Below the pieces are notes generated by a model that saw nothing but the letters and a program-made list of their open reading frames with translations, searched no databases and was not told where the DNA came from. Below, in pieces: positions 1 through 9,850 of a stretch of 48,103 bases of DNA; the first letter of the stretch is position 1; every line of letters starts with the position of its first letter. Source of the stretch: Mycobacterium sp. E1747 (lineage in GTDB: Bacteria > Actinomycetota > Actinomycetes > Mycobacteriales > Mycobacteriaceae); the NCBI RefSeq assembly GCF_001667775.1, contig NZ_LZJI01000248.1, positions 1 through 48,103 on the forward strand. Direction: 5' to 3'. The translations under genes and the position numbers were made by a program.

Positions 1-77
1 CGTCGCCGCCCTTGGCGGTGTTGACCACCACCCCGGCCAGACCCGCCGCGATGGCCGCGGAGATCAGCTGGACGGTG
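1..77. repeat. Left arm of a 77-bp perfect inverted repeat
   Basis: These bases are the exact reverse complement of 341-417, and the match stops at 77/78. The arm is cut by the window edge, so it may be longer. On the minus strand it encodes the MFS stretch around TVQLISAAIAAGLAG, the same peptide that the right arm encodes on the plus strand. It is either an inverted duplication or a fold-back assembly junction. Confidence 0.85.
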
Positions 78-340
78 TTGATCGCCGCCGAGGCGGCGCC
101 GCCCTCGGCCGGGTCGTCGACCGAGGACATCGCGCGTGCCGACAGATGCGGCCAGGCCATCCCGATCCCGGTCCCCGCCACCAGCAGCGCCACCGCCCAC
201 AGCGCCGCCGTCCACGGGGACGTGTCCCCGCGGCGGGCGACCGCGGCCAGGGCCAGGCCGGAGGCGGCCACGATCGGCGCCGCCACGATGACCCGCGCGA
301 CCGTGCGGGGGCTCTCCAAGGATGCGCTGAGGATCTCGCT
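2..340 (-). pseudogene. Inverted fragment of an MFS efflux transporter
   Basis: Read on the minus strand from 340 to 2, 113 uninterrupted codons begin SEILSASLESPRTV, run through hydrophobic segments including ALWAVALLVAGTGIGMAW, and end at VVVNTAKGGD at the window edge. This looks like the C-terminal transmembrane part of a 14-helix-type drug efflux pump of the Rv1634 kind. It faces away from the intact C-terminus at 342-524. A minus-strand ATG inside the right repeat arm could open a short in-frame ORF that leaves the window on the left. Family assignment rests on hydrophobicity and locus position, so it is inferred. Confidence 0.6.
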
Positions 341-417
341 CACCGTCCAGCTGATCTCCGCGGCCATCGCGGCGGGTCTGGCCGGGGTGGTGGTCAACAC
401 CGCCAAGGGCGGCGACG
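341..417. repeat. Right arm of a 77-bp perfect inverted repeat
   Basis: This is the partner of 1-77, with 263 bp between the arms. Downstream of it the plus strand continues as the normal C-terminus of an MFS transporter. The minus-strand reading of the spacer supplies the transporter segment that should precede this C-terminus, so the spacer is inverted with respect to the gene end. Confidence 0.85.
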
Positions 418-524
418 GGATGGCGGCGCACTGGCTGTTCACGGTGTTCACCGCGCTCTGCGCCGCCGGGGTGGCGGTGTCCTACGGCGCGACCCGTGCA
501 CGCCAGGGGCAGCCGGTCGGCTGA
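342..524 (+). pseudogene. C-terminal remnant of an MFS efflux transporter (Rv1634-like)
   Basis: The plus strand encodes TVQLISAAIAAGLAGVVVN, then a last membrane helix around HWLFTVFTALCAAGVAVSYG, and a short basic tail ending at the TGA at 522-524. The preceding DNA (78-340) carries the matching upstream part of the transporter on the opposite strand, so this C-terminus has lost its natural N-terminal partner here. The plus frame stays open to the left edge of the window, but that peptide (3-341) is Pro/Ala/Thr-rich and has no transporter character. If the junction is an assembly error the real gene may be intact. The next gene, mgtC-like, converges 12 bp away. Confidence 0.6.
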
Positions 525-536
525 GCCGCGGCGGCG

Positions 537-1256
537 TCAGTCGGGGTCGTCGTCGGCCTGGAAGACGGCAACCACCCCGTCGACGTCGCCCAACACCTGT
601 CGGGCGCTCGCGATCCTGCTGCCGGACAACGTCATCGCCACCCGGACCTCGCCGTCGTCGATGTCGTGCGCGTCCGCGTCGAGCTCGGTGAGCTGCCAGT
701 TTTGCTGCCCGCAGATGCGCAGCACCTCCCGCAGCATGCCGCGGCCGTTCTCGTAGATGATCTGGACCCGGACCGTGCCGCGCAGCTGGGCGGTCAGGCG
801 CGCCTCGACCGCCTTGAAGAGGAGCGCGCTGACGAAGTGCAGGGCCACCACGGCGCTGGCGAGCAGCAGCAGCCCGGCGCCCACCGCCATGCCGACCGCC
901 GCCGATTCCCACACCGCGGCCGCCGTGGTGAGCCCGTGCACGGCGCCGCGACGGGTGATGATAATGCCGGCCCCCAAAAAGCCGATGCCGGAAACGATCT
1001 GGGCCGCGACGCGGGAAGGGTCCAGCACGATCGTGCCGGCCGACAGGACGTCGGCGAAGCCGTACTTACTGACCAGCATGATCAATGCCGACGACGTCCC
1101 GACGATCGTCTGGGTGCGCAGGCCGGCGCTCTTGCCCTGGATCGTGCGTTCGAGTCCGATGAGCGCCGTAAGCGCGAACGCCGCGACCAGCTCGACCAGG
1201 TGTCGGAAACCCTGCACGTCGCCACCCAACAGCGGCGCGGCCAGCCAGTGTTGCAT
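537..1256 (-). CDS. MgtC/SapB family membrane protein
   Basis: The 239-residue protein has the MgtC signature near its N-terminus (ALIGLERTIQGKSAGLRTQT), then QIVSGIGFLGAGIII and a GLTTAAAVWESAAVGMAVG helix. A soluble C-terminal part of about 90 residues (from about 145) resembles the ACT-like regulatory domain of mycobacterial MgtC. MgtC proteins support growth in low magnesium and inside macrophages, partly through effects on F1Fo ATPase and membrane potential; that is family knowledge. I chose the ATG at 1254-1256 because it puts the first helix at the usual distance; a GTG at 1287-1289 would add 11 residues. The M. tuberculosis mgtC lies elsewhere (Rv1811 as I recall), so this may be a second copy or a relocated one. 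It converges with the MFS remnant. Confidence 0.85.
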   Translation of the reverse strand: MQHWLAAPLLGGDVQGFRHLVELVAAFALTALIGLERTIQGKSAGLRTQTIVGTSSALIMLVSKYGFADVLSAGTIVLDPSRVAAQIVSGIGFLGAGIIITRRGAVHGLTTAAAVWESAAVGMAVGAGLLLLASAVVALHFVSALLFKAVEARLTAQLRGTVRVQIIYENGRGMLREVLRICGQQNWQLTELDADAHDIDDGEVRVAMTLSGSRIASARQVLGDVDGVVAVFQADDDPD

Positions 1257-1308
1257 AGCCCATCGACTACCCAACAAATGGCGGTTCACGCCGCCGGCAA
1301 AGCGCCGA

Positions 1309-2874
1309 TCAGCGCGTGGACTTCACCACCTGCGAGTAATGGAACTGCCAACGTTCGACAATGCGGAAGCCGAGGTAACTGGGGAATCGATAGGCCGGCG
1401 CGCGCCCGAATGCGGGCCCGGGCGGCAATGCCGCCCCCGATTGGTGGTCGGGCAGCGACGTTTCCTTATTGGTAATGGTCCAGATCGCGGGGCATTTGTT
1501 GATTTTGGCCGTGGCCAGCCAAACGGCGACGTGGCCATCCCACAACGTCCCGACCTTCGGCCCGTAGGCCCCGCGTTCGACGTCGATCAGCGACCGGAAC
1601 GCCGCCGGCCGGGTGGCCAGCAGGGCGCGGATCGGTCCGGGCCGCCACGGCACGGTGTTGTCCACCATCAGGCAGTCACCCGGGGCCGCGTGCGAGCTGA
1701 TCAAATCGGCGACCTGGCTGTAGTCCCAGCCCTCCTTGGCGTACGGCCAGCGCTGGACGAACAGGTAATTGGGCACCGCGGCCACGGCGCAGAGGAGCAC
1801 CACACCGGCGATGGCCCACGGTGTGCGGGCGAGTGTCACGATGCACACGGCGAGCACGACGGCCATCGCGGGCGCGGTGAAGATCAGGTAGCGCGGGTAA
1901 TAGATCGGTTCGCTGACGGCCGAATAGACGACCACGAGCGCGGTGGGGATGACCAGCCACGCCAAGCAGGCGATCAACAGGCGGCGCAGGTCGCCGGCGG
2001 GGGGCCGGACCCCCGCCAGCCTTGCCGCGATCGCCGCCACGATGAGGACCGCGGATCCGATGGCGAACGGAACGCTGTGGTCGAAATACTGGCGCAGGAC
2101 GATGTCGAACGCGTAATGCCAGCTGACCGGGTAAATCCAGTTGACCTGCCAAACCTGGCCGTGGGCGAACAACATGAACGGCGTCATGGCCGCGACCGCG
2201 ACCACCGAGCCGACCGCCCACCGAATGATCGGGGATTTGCGCGCTTTCTCCGGCGCCAACAGCGGCACCATTACCGCATAAACCGGCATCAACAGCACCA
2301 TGTTCAGATTCAGCAGAATCGACAGCATTAACGCCAGCGCGTAGCAAATCCACAATCGCGGACTGTTGCGCCGAACGGCGGCGACCAGCAATACGGTGAG
2401 CCAGACCGCCGCGGCCGCCGCGAAGGCGTAGGGCCGCGCCTCCATGCCCGCCCAGGTGGTGCGCGGCAGGATGGCGAAGACGACGCCCGCGCACACCGCG
2501 ACCGGCCGGGTCGAGAACCGTCGGGTGAACACCGTGACACCCGCTGCGGCGGCGCCGACCGCCAGGGCGCTCGGCGCCCGCGACCAGAACTCGGTCGGCG
2601 GAAAGACGGCGAACCAGCCATGCATCACCAGGTAATACAGCCCGTGCACGGCGTCGATGTGGCTCAGCAGCCGCCACAGCTCGGCCAACGTTCGGCTCGC
2701 CGCGGCGGAGATGGTCGCCCCTTCGTCGAACCAGAGCGAGGGTCGGCAGGCCCAGGCGCCGCTGACGACGGCCGCGAATACGGCGACCGCCCCCGGGTCG
2801 AGCAATCGGCCGGGCGGACGCGCGGGCACGGGCTCCTCGACTTCATCCGCGACGCGCTGCTCGACGATGGACAT
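1309..2874 (-). CDS. GT-C family mannosyltransferase, ManLAM cap-initiating (Rv1635c/CapA-like)
   Basis: A 521-residue polytopic membrane protein. A short N-terminal cytoplasmic stretch is followed by a first helix and then the loop motif LWFDEGAT (Asp50-Glu51), the acidic pair expected in GT-C glycosyltransferases that use polyprenyl-phosphate sugars. About ten hydrophobic helices follow, and a periplasmic C-terminal domain of about 140 residues begins after YLFVQRWPYAKEGWDY. The M. tuberculosis counterpart adds the first mannose cap to lipoarabinomannan. Synteny (before the universal stress protein and the metallo-hydrolase) supports this assignment. I selected the ATG at 2872-2874 (MSIVEQRVADEV); the frame is open for 60 more codons upstream, but that part is basic and unlike the family. 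Confidence 0.85.
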   Translation of the reverse strand: MSIVEQRVADEVEEPVPARPPGRLLDPGAVAVFAAVVSGAWACRPSLWFDEGATISAAASRTLAELWRLLSHIDAVHGLYYLVMHGWFAVFPPTEFWSRAPSALAVGAAAAGVTVFTRRFSTRPVAVCAGVVFAILPRTTWAGMEARPYAFAAAAAVWLTVLLVAAVRRNSPRLWICYALALMLSILLNLNMVLLMPVYAVMVPLLAPEKARKSPIIRWAVGSVVAVAAMTPFMLFAHGQVWQVNWIYPVSWHYAFDIVLRQYFDHSVPFAIGSAVLIVAAIAARLAGVRPPAGDLRRLLIACLAWLVIPTALVVVYSAVSEPIYYPRYLIFTAPAMAVVLAVCIVTLARTPWAIAGVVLLCAVAAVPNYLFVQRWPYAKEGWDYSQVADLISSHAAPGDCLMVDNTVPWRPGPIRALLATRPAAFRSLIDVERGAYGPKVGTLWDGHVAVWLATAKINKCPAIWTITNKETSLPDHQSGAALPPGPAFGRAPAYRFPSYLGFRIVERWQFHYSQVVKSTR

Positions 2875-3159
2875 GATGCCTGTCACTGTAAAGCTGAATC
2901 GCCGGGATAGGTCACAAAACGGCTCCCGCCCATTCGGCCCCGGCGTACGCATTCGACGAAAAGCTGCGTTATGCAACGCTTTCCGCCCCGGGTGAGAGCA
3001 TTTGATTGTTTTGTCATCGGCGATATTCTCCGTTGACGCGGCGCGGCGCCGCAAATTGTCGACACGCCCGGCCGCGTGGTGTGGCTAATCTCTTCCCTGC
3101 GCAACGGGCAAACGCGATAGTGTCTTGGATTGGCTGACCAACCGAATCAGGGAGGGTAA

Positions 3160-3603
3160 ATGGGCGCCTATCGGAATGTGGTGGTGGGAACCGACGGCTC
3201 GGACTCGTCAATGCGTGCGGTGGACAGGGCGGCGCAGATCGCCGGGCCGGACGCCAAGTTGATCGTCGCGTCGGCGTACCTGCCCCAACACGAGGACACC
3301 CGGGCCGCCGACGCCTTGCGCGACGAGAGCTACAAGGTGTCCGGGACGGCGCCCATCTACGCGATCCTGCAGGACGCCAAGGAGCGCGCGCACAAGGCCG
3401 GAGCCACGAACGTCGAGGAGCGCCCGATCGTCGGCGCCCCGGTCGACGCGCTGGTCAAGCTCGCCGAGGACGAGAAGGCCGACCTGCTGGTCGTCGGTAA
3501 CGTCGGCCTCAGCACGATCGCCGGCCGGTTGCTGGGATCGGTGCCGGCCAACGTCTCACGGCGGGCCAAGGTCGACGTGCTGATCGTGCACACCACGTCG
3601 TAA
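3160..3603 (+). CDS. Universal stress protein (Rv1636/TB15.3-like, cAMP-binding type)
   Basis: A single-domain UspA protein of 147 residues. The first strand reads VVVGTDGSDSS, and the C-terminal nucleotide-binding signature VGNVGLSTIAGRLLGSVPANV carries the expected Gly-rich loop followed by a Ser-Val pair. The M. tuberculosis Rv1636 homologue is reported to bind cAMP in preference to ATP and is abundant in the cytosol; the close match suggests the same here. The ATG at 3160 follows a good ribosome binding site (GGGAGGG, seven bases upstream). It is transcribed divergently from the mannosyltransferase and converges with the metallo-hydrolase. Confidence 0.92.
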   Translation: MGAYRNVVVGTDGSDSSMRAVDRAAQIAGPDAKLIVASAYLPQHEDTRAADALRDESYKVSGTAPIYAILQDAKERAHKAGATNVEERPIVGAPVDALVKLAEDEKADLLVVGNVGLSTIAGRLLGSVPANVSRRAKVDVLIVHTTS

Positions 3604-3608
3604 GTCGA

Positions 3609-3657
3609 TGGTGGCGACGCGATTCGCCCGGCTACGCCGCGCTCGCGATCGCCACGC
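3609..3657. terminator. GC-rich hairpin between convergent genes
   Basis: GTGGCGA at 3611-3617 pairs with TCGCCAC at 3649-3655, and the bases inside can extend the stem. It lies between the stops of the stress protein and the metallo-hydrolase, so it could end transcription from both sides. There is no U-tract, as is common in mycobacteria. From memory, similar sequence occurs at many mycobacterial intergenic sites, so it may be a dispersed repeat rather than a dedicated terminator. Confidence 0.4.
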
Positions 3658-3663
3658 CTCGGC

Positions 3664-4350
3664 TCACCAGCCTCGTTCGCGCCATTCGGCCAGGTGTGGG
3701 CGCTCGGTGCCCAGCACTGTGTCGTCGCCGTGGCCGGGGTAGATGACGGTGGAATCGTCGTACACGTCGAACACCCGGGTGGTGACGTCGTCGAGCAGCT
3801 GGGTGAAATCCCCAGGCTGCCGCGTCTTGCCGACGCCGCCCGGGAACAGGCAGTCGCCGGTGAACAGCTGGGTGACGCCGCCCGTCGCGGGCCCGTCGAG
3901 GGCGAGCGCGACCGAGCCGGGCGTGTGACCGCGCAGATGGATGACCTTGAACTGCAGCTCGCCGATTCCGACGGTGTCGCCGTCGGCCAGCAAACGGTCC
4001 GGTTTGACCGGCAGCGGCTCGGCGTCGATTTCGTGCGCGGCGGTGGGCGCGCCGGTGGCGGCGGCCACCGCGGCAAGCGCCTGCCAGTGGTCGAAGTGCT
4101 GGTGGCTGGTCACGATCAGCGACACCTTGGGTGCGTTCTGCCGGATCAGCTCGATCAGGACGTCGGCGTCGTTGGCGGCGTCGATCAACAACGTTTCGCC
4201 GGTGGCGGAACAAGTCACCAAATACGCATTGTTGTCCATGGGGCCCACCGACGCCTTTAGGATCGTGGCGCCGGGTAGGGTCCGGCGAGCCGCGGTACCA
4301 GGGTCGACGTGTCCGGTGTAGTTGTCGCTTACCTTGTCGGGGGCAGTCAT
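3664..4350 (-). CDS. Metallo-beta-lactamase fold hydrolase (Rv1637c-like, glyoxalase II type)
   Basis: A 228-residue protein with the full metal-binding set: SHQHFDHW (His83, His85, Asp87, His88), GHTPGS (His142), FTGDCLF (Asp166) and YPGHGDD (His207). This is the binuclear metal site of the glyoxalase II/hydroxyacylglutathione hydrolase branch, which cleaves thioesters such as S-lactoylated thiols. Mycobacteria use mycothiol, so the substrate is unknown. I chose the ATG at 4348-4350 (MTAPDKVSDNYTG), which leaves 112 bp to the divergent uvrA start; the frame is open 24 codons further upstream into the uvrA promoter. Confidence 0.88.
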   Translation of the reverse strand: MTAPDKVSDNYTGHVDPGTAARRTLPGATILKASVGPMDNNAYLVTCSATGETLLIDAANDADVLIELIRQNAPKVSLIVTSHQHFDHWQALAAVAAATGAPTAAHEIDAEPLPVKPDRLLADGDTVGIGELQFKVIHLRGHTPGSVALALDGPATGGVTQLFTGDCLFPGGVGKTRQPGDFTQLLDDVTTRVFDVYDDSTVIYPGHGDDTVLGTERPHLAEWRERGW

Positions 4351-4378
4351 AGCGGCCACGTTACTGGTCAAACGTTGC

Positions 4379-4401
4379 TTGTCGGTATGGGCACATAGCA
4401 T
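4379..4401 (+). promoter_or_regulatory. RecA-independent DNA-damage (PafBC) promoter of uvrA
   Basis: TTGTCGGTA at 4379-4387, an 8-bp spacer, and TAGCAT at 4396-4401 fit the mycobacterial RecA-NDp consensus TTGTCRGTG-N8-TAnnnT with one mismatch. This promoter class is activated by PafBC after DNA damage, and uvrA is a known type of target. Transcription would start near 4408, giving a leader of about 55 bases. I saw no LexA box (TCGAACN4GTTCGA type) in the same interval. Confidence 0.7.
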
Positions 4402-4462
4402 GGAATGCGCCGTGCGCATCAACGGCTACAGCACGTCAAAGATCCACTTGAAAGAGGGCAGC

Positions 4463-7366
<2,904 letters not shown>

Positions 7367-7374
7367 TCGGGCCG

Positions 7375-9114
7375 TCAGCTGGGGACCTTGGTCGCCATCT
7401 GGCTGGCGATCAGCCTGGCCTGGTTGATGGTTCCGGGTGCGCAGACGTTGACGTCGAAAACCACATTGGATATCGCGTTGAGGACGTGCTGGCACACGAC
7501 CGGGCTGTTGGCCAGCGTGTGCTGCAGCGCGATGTTCGGCGGATTGCCGCTGATCTGCCCGAAGGTCCATTCGAATGGGGCTTTGTCGCTGGGCTGGGTC
7601 ACGGTCTTCCCACCGCAGTCCCGCCATTGGTTCCACTGATCGGTCACGAATCCCCGGGCCTGGTCGGCGGACGCGAAGATCACCGCGCCCTGGACCACGA
7701 CGTAGGCCGGGTTGCTCTGCGGCTTCTTCATCAGCTGGGCGAGCATCGCGGTGTAGCCGCTGCTCTTGTACGTCCGGGTTTGGAAACCGATCAACGCCCC
7801 GAGGCACTTGTCATCCGACAGCGTATTGCCGGGGCCGGGGTCCGTCATCTCCGTCACGTTGTGGTCGACGATGATGCCGGTGGTGCCGACCAGGGTGTTG
7901 ATCTGGTCGACCGGAAGCAGCAGCGAATCCAGTTGTGCGGGAACCACTGTGGGGGCGGCGGCGCTGGTGGTCACCGCGCTCGTGGTGGAGGGGGTGGCGG
8001 TGGTCGTCGTCGGGGAGGCGTCGGGCTGGGAATCGCCGGACTTGTCGATCGCCAGCCACACCCCGGTGCCCGCGATGACCGCGACGACGAGCGCGAGGGC
8101 GCCGATGACCAGTCCCAGCCTGCGCCGCGGCGGCGCGGGCGGCGGCGCCCACGGCGGCTGAGTGGCGAACCACGCCGGGTGCGGCGGTGCGGGTTGACCG
8201 CGAAACGGTTCCCCGCTCGGCGGCGGCGCGAAATGTTGGCTGTGCTGGATCAGCTCGGTCGCCTCGCGTTGGTCCGGCGTGCTCAGCGCATGCAGGGCCG
8301 CCTTCGCCAGGTCGCCCGCGGTGAGGTAGCGGTCGGCTGGGTCTTTGGCCATCCCGCGGGCGACGACCTCGTCGAATGCCGCCGGGACGGCGGGATTGCG
8401 TTGACTCGGGCGCGGCACCGGCTCCACCAGGTGGGCGGCCATCAGGCTGCTGAGGCTGGTGGTCTGGAACGGCCTTGTGCCCGTGAGGCATTCGAAAAGC
8501 AGGCAGGCGAGGGCGTAGATGTCCACGCGGTAGGTGGGGTCGTCGTTGCCGAATCGCTCGGGTGCCATGTAGTTCCAGCTGCCGATGGCGGCCCCGGTCC
8601 TGGTCACCCGCTCGTCGGTGGCCGCGGCGGCGATGCCGAAGTCGACCAGGTAGGCGAAGTCGCCCTCGCCGAGCAGGATGTTCTCGGGTTTGATGTCGCG
8701 ATGGATGACCCCGGCGCGGTGCGCGGCGTCAAGGGCGGCGGCGACCTGTTCGACGATCGCGACCGCCCGCGGTGGCGGTAGCGGCCCGGTGCGGCTCAGC
8801 ACCGACCCCACGTCGCGGCCCTCGATGAGGCGCATGTCGATGAACACCTGACCGTCGACCTCGCCGAAATCGTGAATCGGCACGATGTGCGGTTCCTGCA
8901 GCCGGCCGGCGGTCCGGGCCTCGCGTTGCATGCGCCGCCGAAAGGAGTCGTCGGAGCTCACCTGCTCGGACATCAGCTTGAGCGCCACCACCCGGTCCTT
9001 GACGGTGTCGTAGGCCTCGTAGACCTCGCCCATCCCGCCGCGCCCCAGCAGGCGCCGCAGTTGGTAGGGCCCGAACCGGCTGCCAATCCGCGAACTGGGC
9101 TGCGTTTCACTCAT
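7375..9114 (-). CDS. PknH-type transmembrane serine/threonine protein kinase
   Basis: A 579-residue receptor kinase. The kinase domain (about 16-275) has the P-loop GRGGMGEVYEA, Lys46, HRDIKPEN (138-145, an RD kinase), DFG at 158-160, a Thr-rich activation loop and MAPERF. A Pro-rich juxtamembrane linker leads to one helix (about 333-356, LGLVIGALALVVAVIAG). Outside is a Thr/Ser-rich stalk and a PknH_C-like sensor domain (about 390-579) with four Cys (in DDKCLG, RDCGGK, VVCQHV, VNVCAPG), as expected for two disulfides. The ATG at 9112-9114 starts just before the kinase core. The gene sits between uvrA and the Rv1638A-like gene, where I recall M. tuberculosis having no kinase. Its ligand is unknown. 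Confidence 0.93.
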   Translation of the reverse strand: MSETQPSSRIGSRFGPYQLRRLLGRGGMGEVYEAYDTVKDRVVALKLMSEQVSSDDSFRRRMQREARTAGRLQEPHIVPIHDFGEVDGQVFIDMRLIEGRDVGSVLSRTGPLPPPRAVAIVEQVAAALDAAHRAGVIHRDIKPENILLGEGDFAYLVDFGIAAAATDERVTRTGAAIGSWNYMAPERFGNDDPTYRVDIYALACLLFECLTGTRPFQTTSLSSLMAAHLVEPVPRPSQRNPAVPAAFDEVVARGMAKDPADRYLTAGDLAKAALHALSTPDQREATELIQHSQHFAPPPSGEPFRGQPAPPHPAWFATQPPWAPPPAPPRRRLGLVIGALALVVAVIAGTGVWLAIDKSGDSQPDASPTTTTATPSTTSAVTTSAAAPTVVPAQLDSLLLPVDQINTLVGTTGIIVDHNVTEMTDPGPGNTLSDDKCLGALIGFQTRTYKSSGYTAMLAQLMKKPQSNPAYVVVQGAVIFASADQARGFVTDQWNQWRDCGGKTVTQPSDKAPFEWTFGQISGNPPNIALQHTLANSPVVCQHVLNAISNVVFDVNVCAPGTINQARLIASQMATKVPS

Positions 9115-9145
9115 CCGACGTCCCCCCGACGCTAAGCCGACTTCC

Positions 9146-9394
9146 CTAGGCCTCGTCCGCCCGCATGGACTCGCGGATCTGGGCCAACCGCTCGGCGGCG
9201 GCGCGCTCGCGCTCGTCGTATTGCTCGGCGACGGAACGGCCCTCGGGGGACTCGGCGTCCAATTCCGCGCCGCCCACGGACGTCGCGTAGCGATGTTCGA
9301 TCTTCTCGCGCACGGACTCGAAGGTGGGAACGCCCGCACTGTCGTACCCGGGGTCGGGTGGGGCGGTACCGGGCGTTGCTGATTCGTCGGGCAT
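9146..9394 (-). CDS. Small conserved mycobacterial protein (Rv1638A-like)
   Basis: An 82-residue acidic, soluble protein. The first 25 residues are Pro/Asp/Gly-rich and likely disordered. The rest (VREKIEHRYATSVGG and EQYDERERAAAERLAQIRES) is predicted helical with heptad-like spacing. There is no signal peptide, no membrane segment and no recognised catalytic motif. The ATG at 9392-9394 starts 5 bp after the stop of the upstream membrane protein gene, so the two are probably co-transcribed. I know the family only by its position beside uvrA; its function is unknown. Confidence 0.75.
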   Translation of the reverse strand: MPDESATPGTAPPDPGYDSAGVPTFESVREKIEHRYATSVGGAELDAESPEGRSVAEQYDERERAAAERLAQIRESMRADEA

Positions 9395-9399
9395 GGTCG

Positions 9400-9843
9400 T
9401 TACGCTACTAAAAGCCCGGCCCGGTCCCGCCGCTCGCGCTCCCAATACCGCACCATTTGCTGCCAGTACACCAGCGTCAACGCCATCTGCACCGCGATGG
9501 CGATCGCCGCCGGCCGCGGCCGGCGGCGCCAGGCGGCGACCACCGCGCCCAGCGCGGCCACCGACGTCAGCGCGCTGACCGCCATCGCCCCGTCGCGGGG
9601 GCGACGGCTGATCCACAGCTCCTCACCGAGCATGGCCCGCGTCGACCACGCCCGCTCGTGCGCCGGCGCGCCGAACACGAACGGGTTCACGGCCAGCCAC
9701 AGCGCGATCCACGCCGCGGGCCGCAAGCGCCGCGTCCACGGCGGCACCAGGATCAACGGTGTGCTCGCCCAGCGGGTCCAGGCGCTCCACGGATTGCAGT
9801 GCCGCGCGAAGATCGCGCGCCGAACCCGCGCAACCGAGAACAC
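9400..9843 (-). CDS. Conserved membrane protein of unknown function (DUF6653-like)
   Basis: A 147-residue protein with an N-terminal motif HCNPWSAWTRWASTPLI followed by hydrophobic helices (about 46-60, 84-104 and 111-127) and a basic C-terminus (WERERRDRAG). The Asn-Pro-Trp-Ser opening resembles small membrane proteins of the DUF6653 type, which have no known activity; I hold this loosely. The GTG at 9841-9843 lies 7 bp after the esterase stop, and the gene ends 5 bp before the Rv1638A-like start, so the three minus-strand genes look like one transcription unit. Confidence 0.65.
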   Translation of the reverse strand: MFSVARVRRAIFARHCNPWSAWTRWASTPLILVPPWTRRLRPAAWIALWLAVNPFVFGAPAHERAWSTRAMLGEELWISRRPRDGAMAVSALTSVAALGAVVAAWRRRPRPAAIAIAVQMALTLVYWQQMVRYWERERRDRAGLLVA

Positions 9844-9850
9844 CGGCGGC

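Noticed and set aside
3..341. Plus-strand continuation of the MFS C-terminal frame to the left edge
   Set aside because: The peptide is Ala/Pro/Thr-rich with no membrane segments; the minus strand of the same DNA encodes the transporter helices, so the plus frame is an antisense accident.
4351..4462. LexA/SOS box upstream of uvrA
   Set aside because: No TCGAACN4GTTCGA-like sequence was found; the RecA-NDp type promoter fits better.
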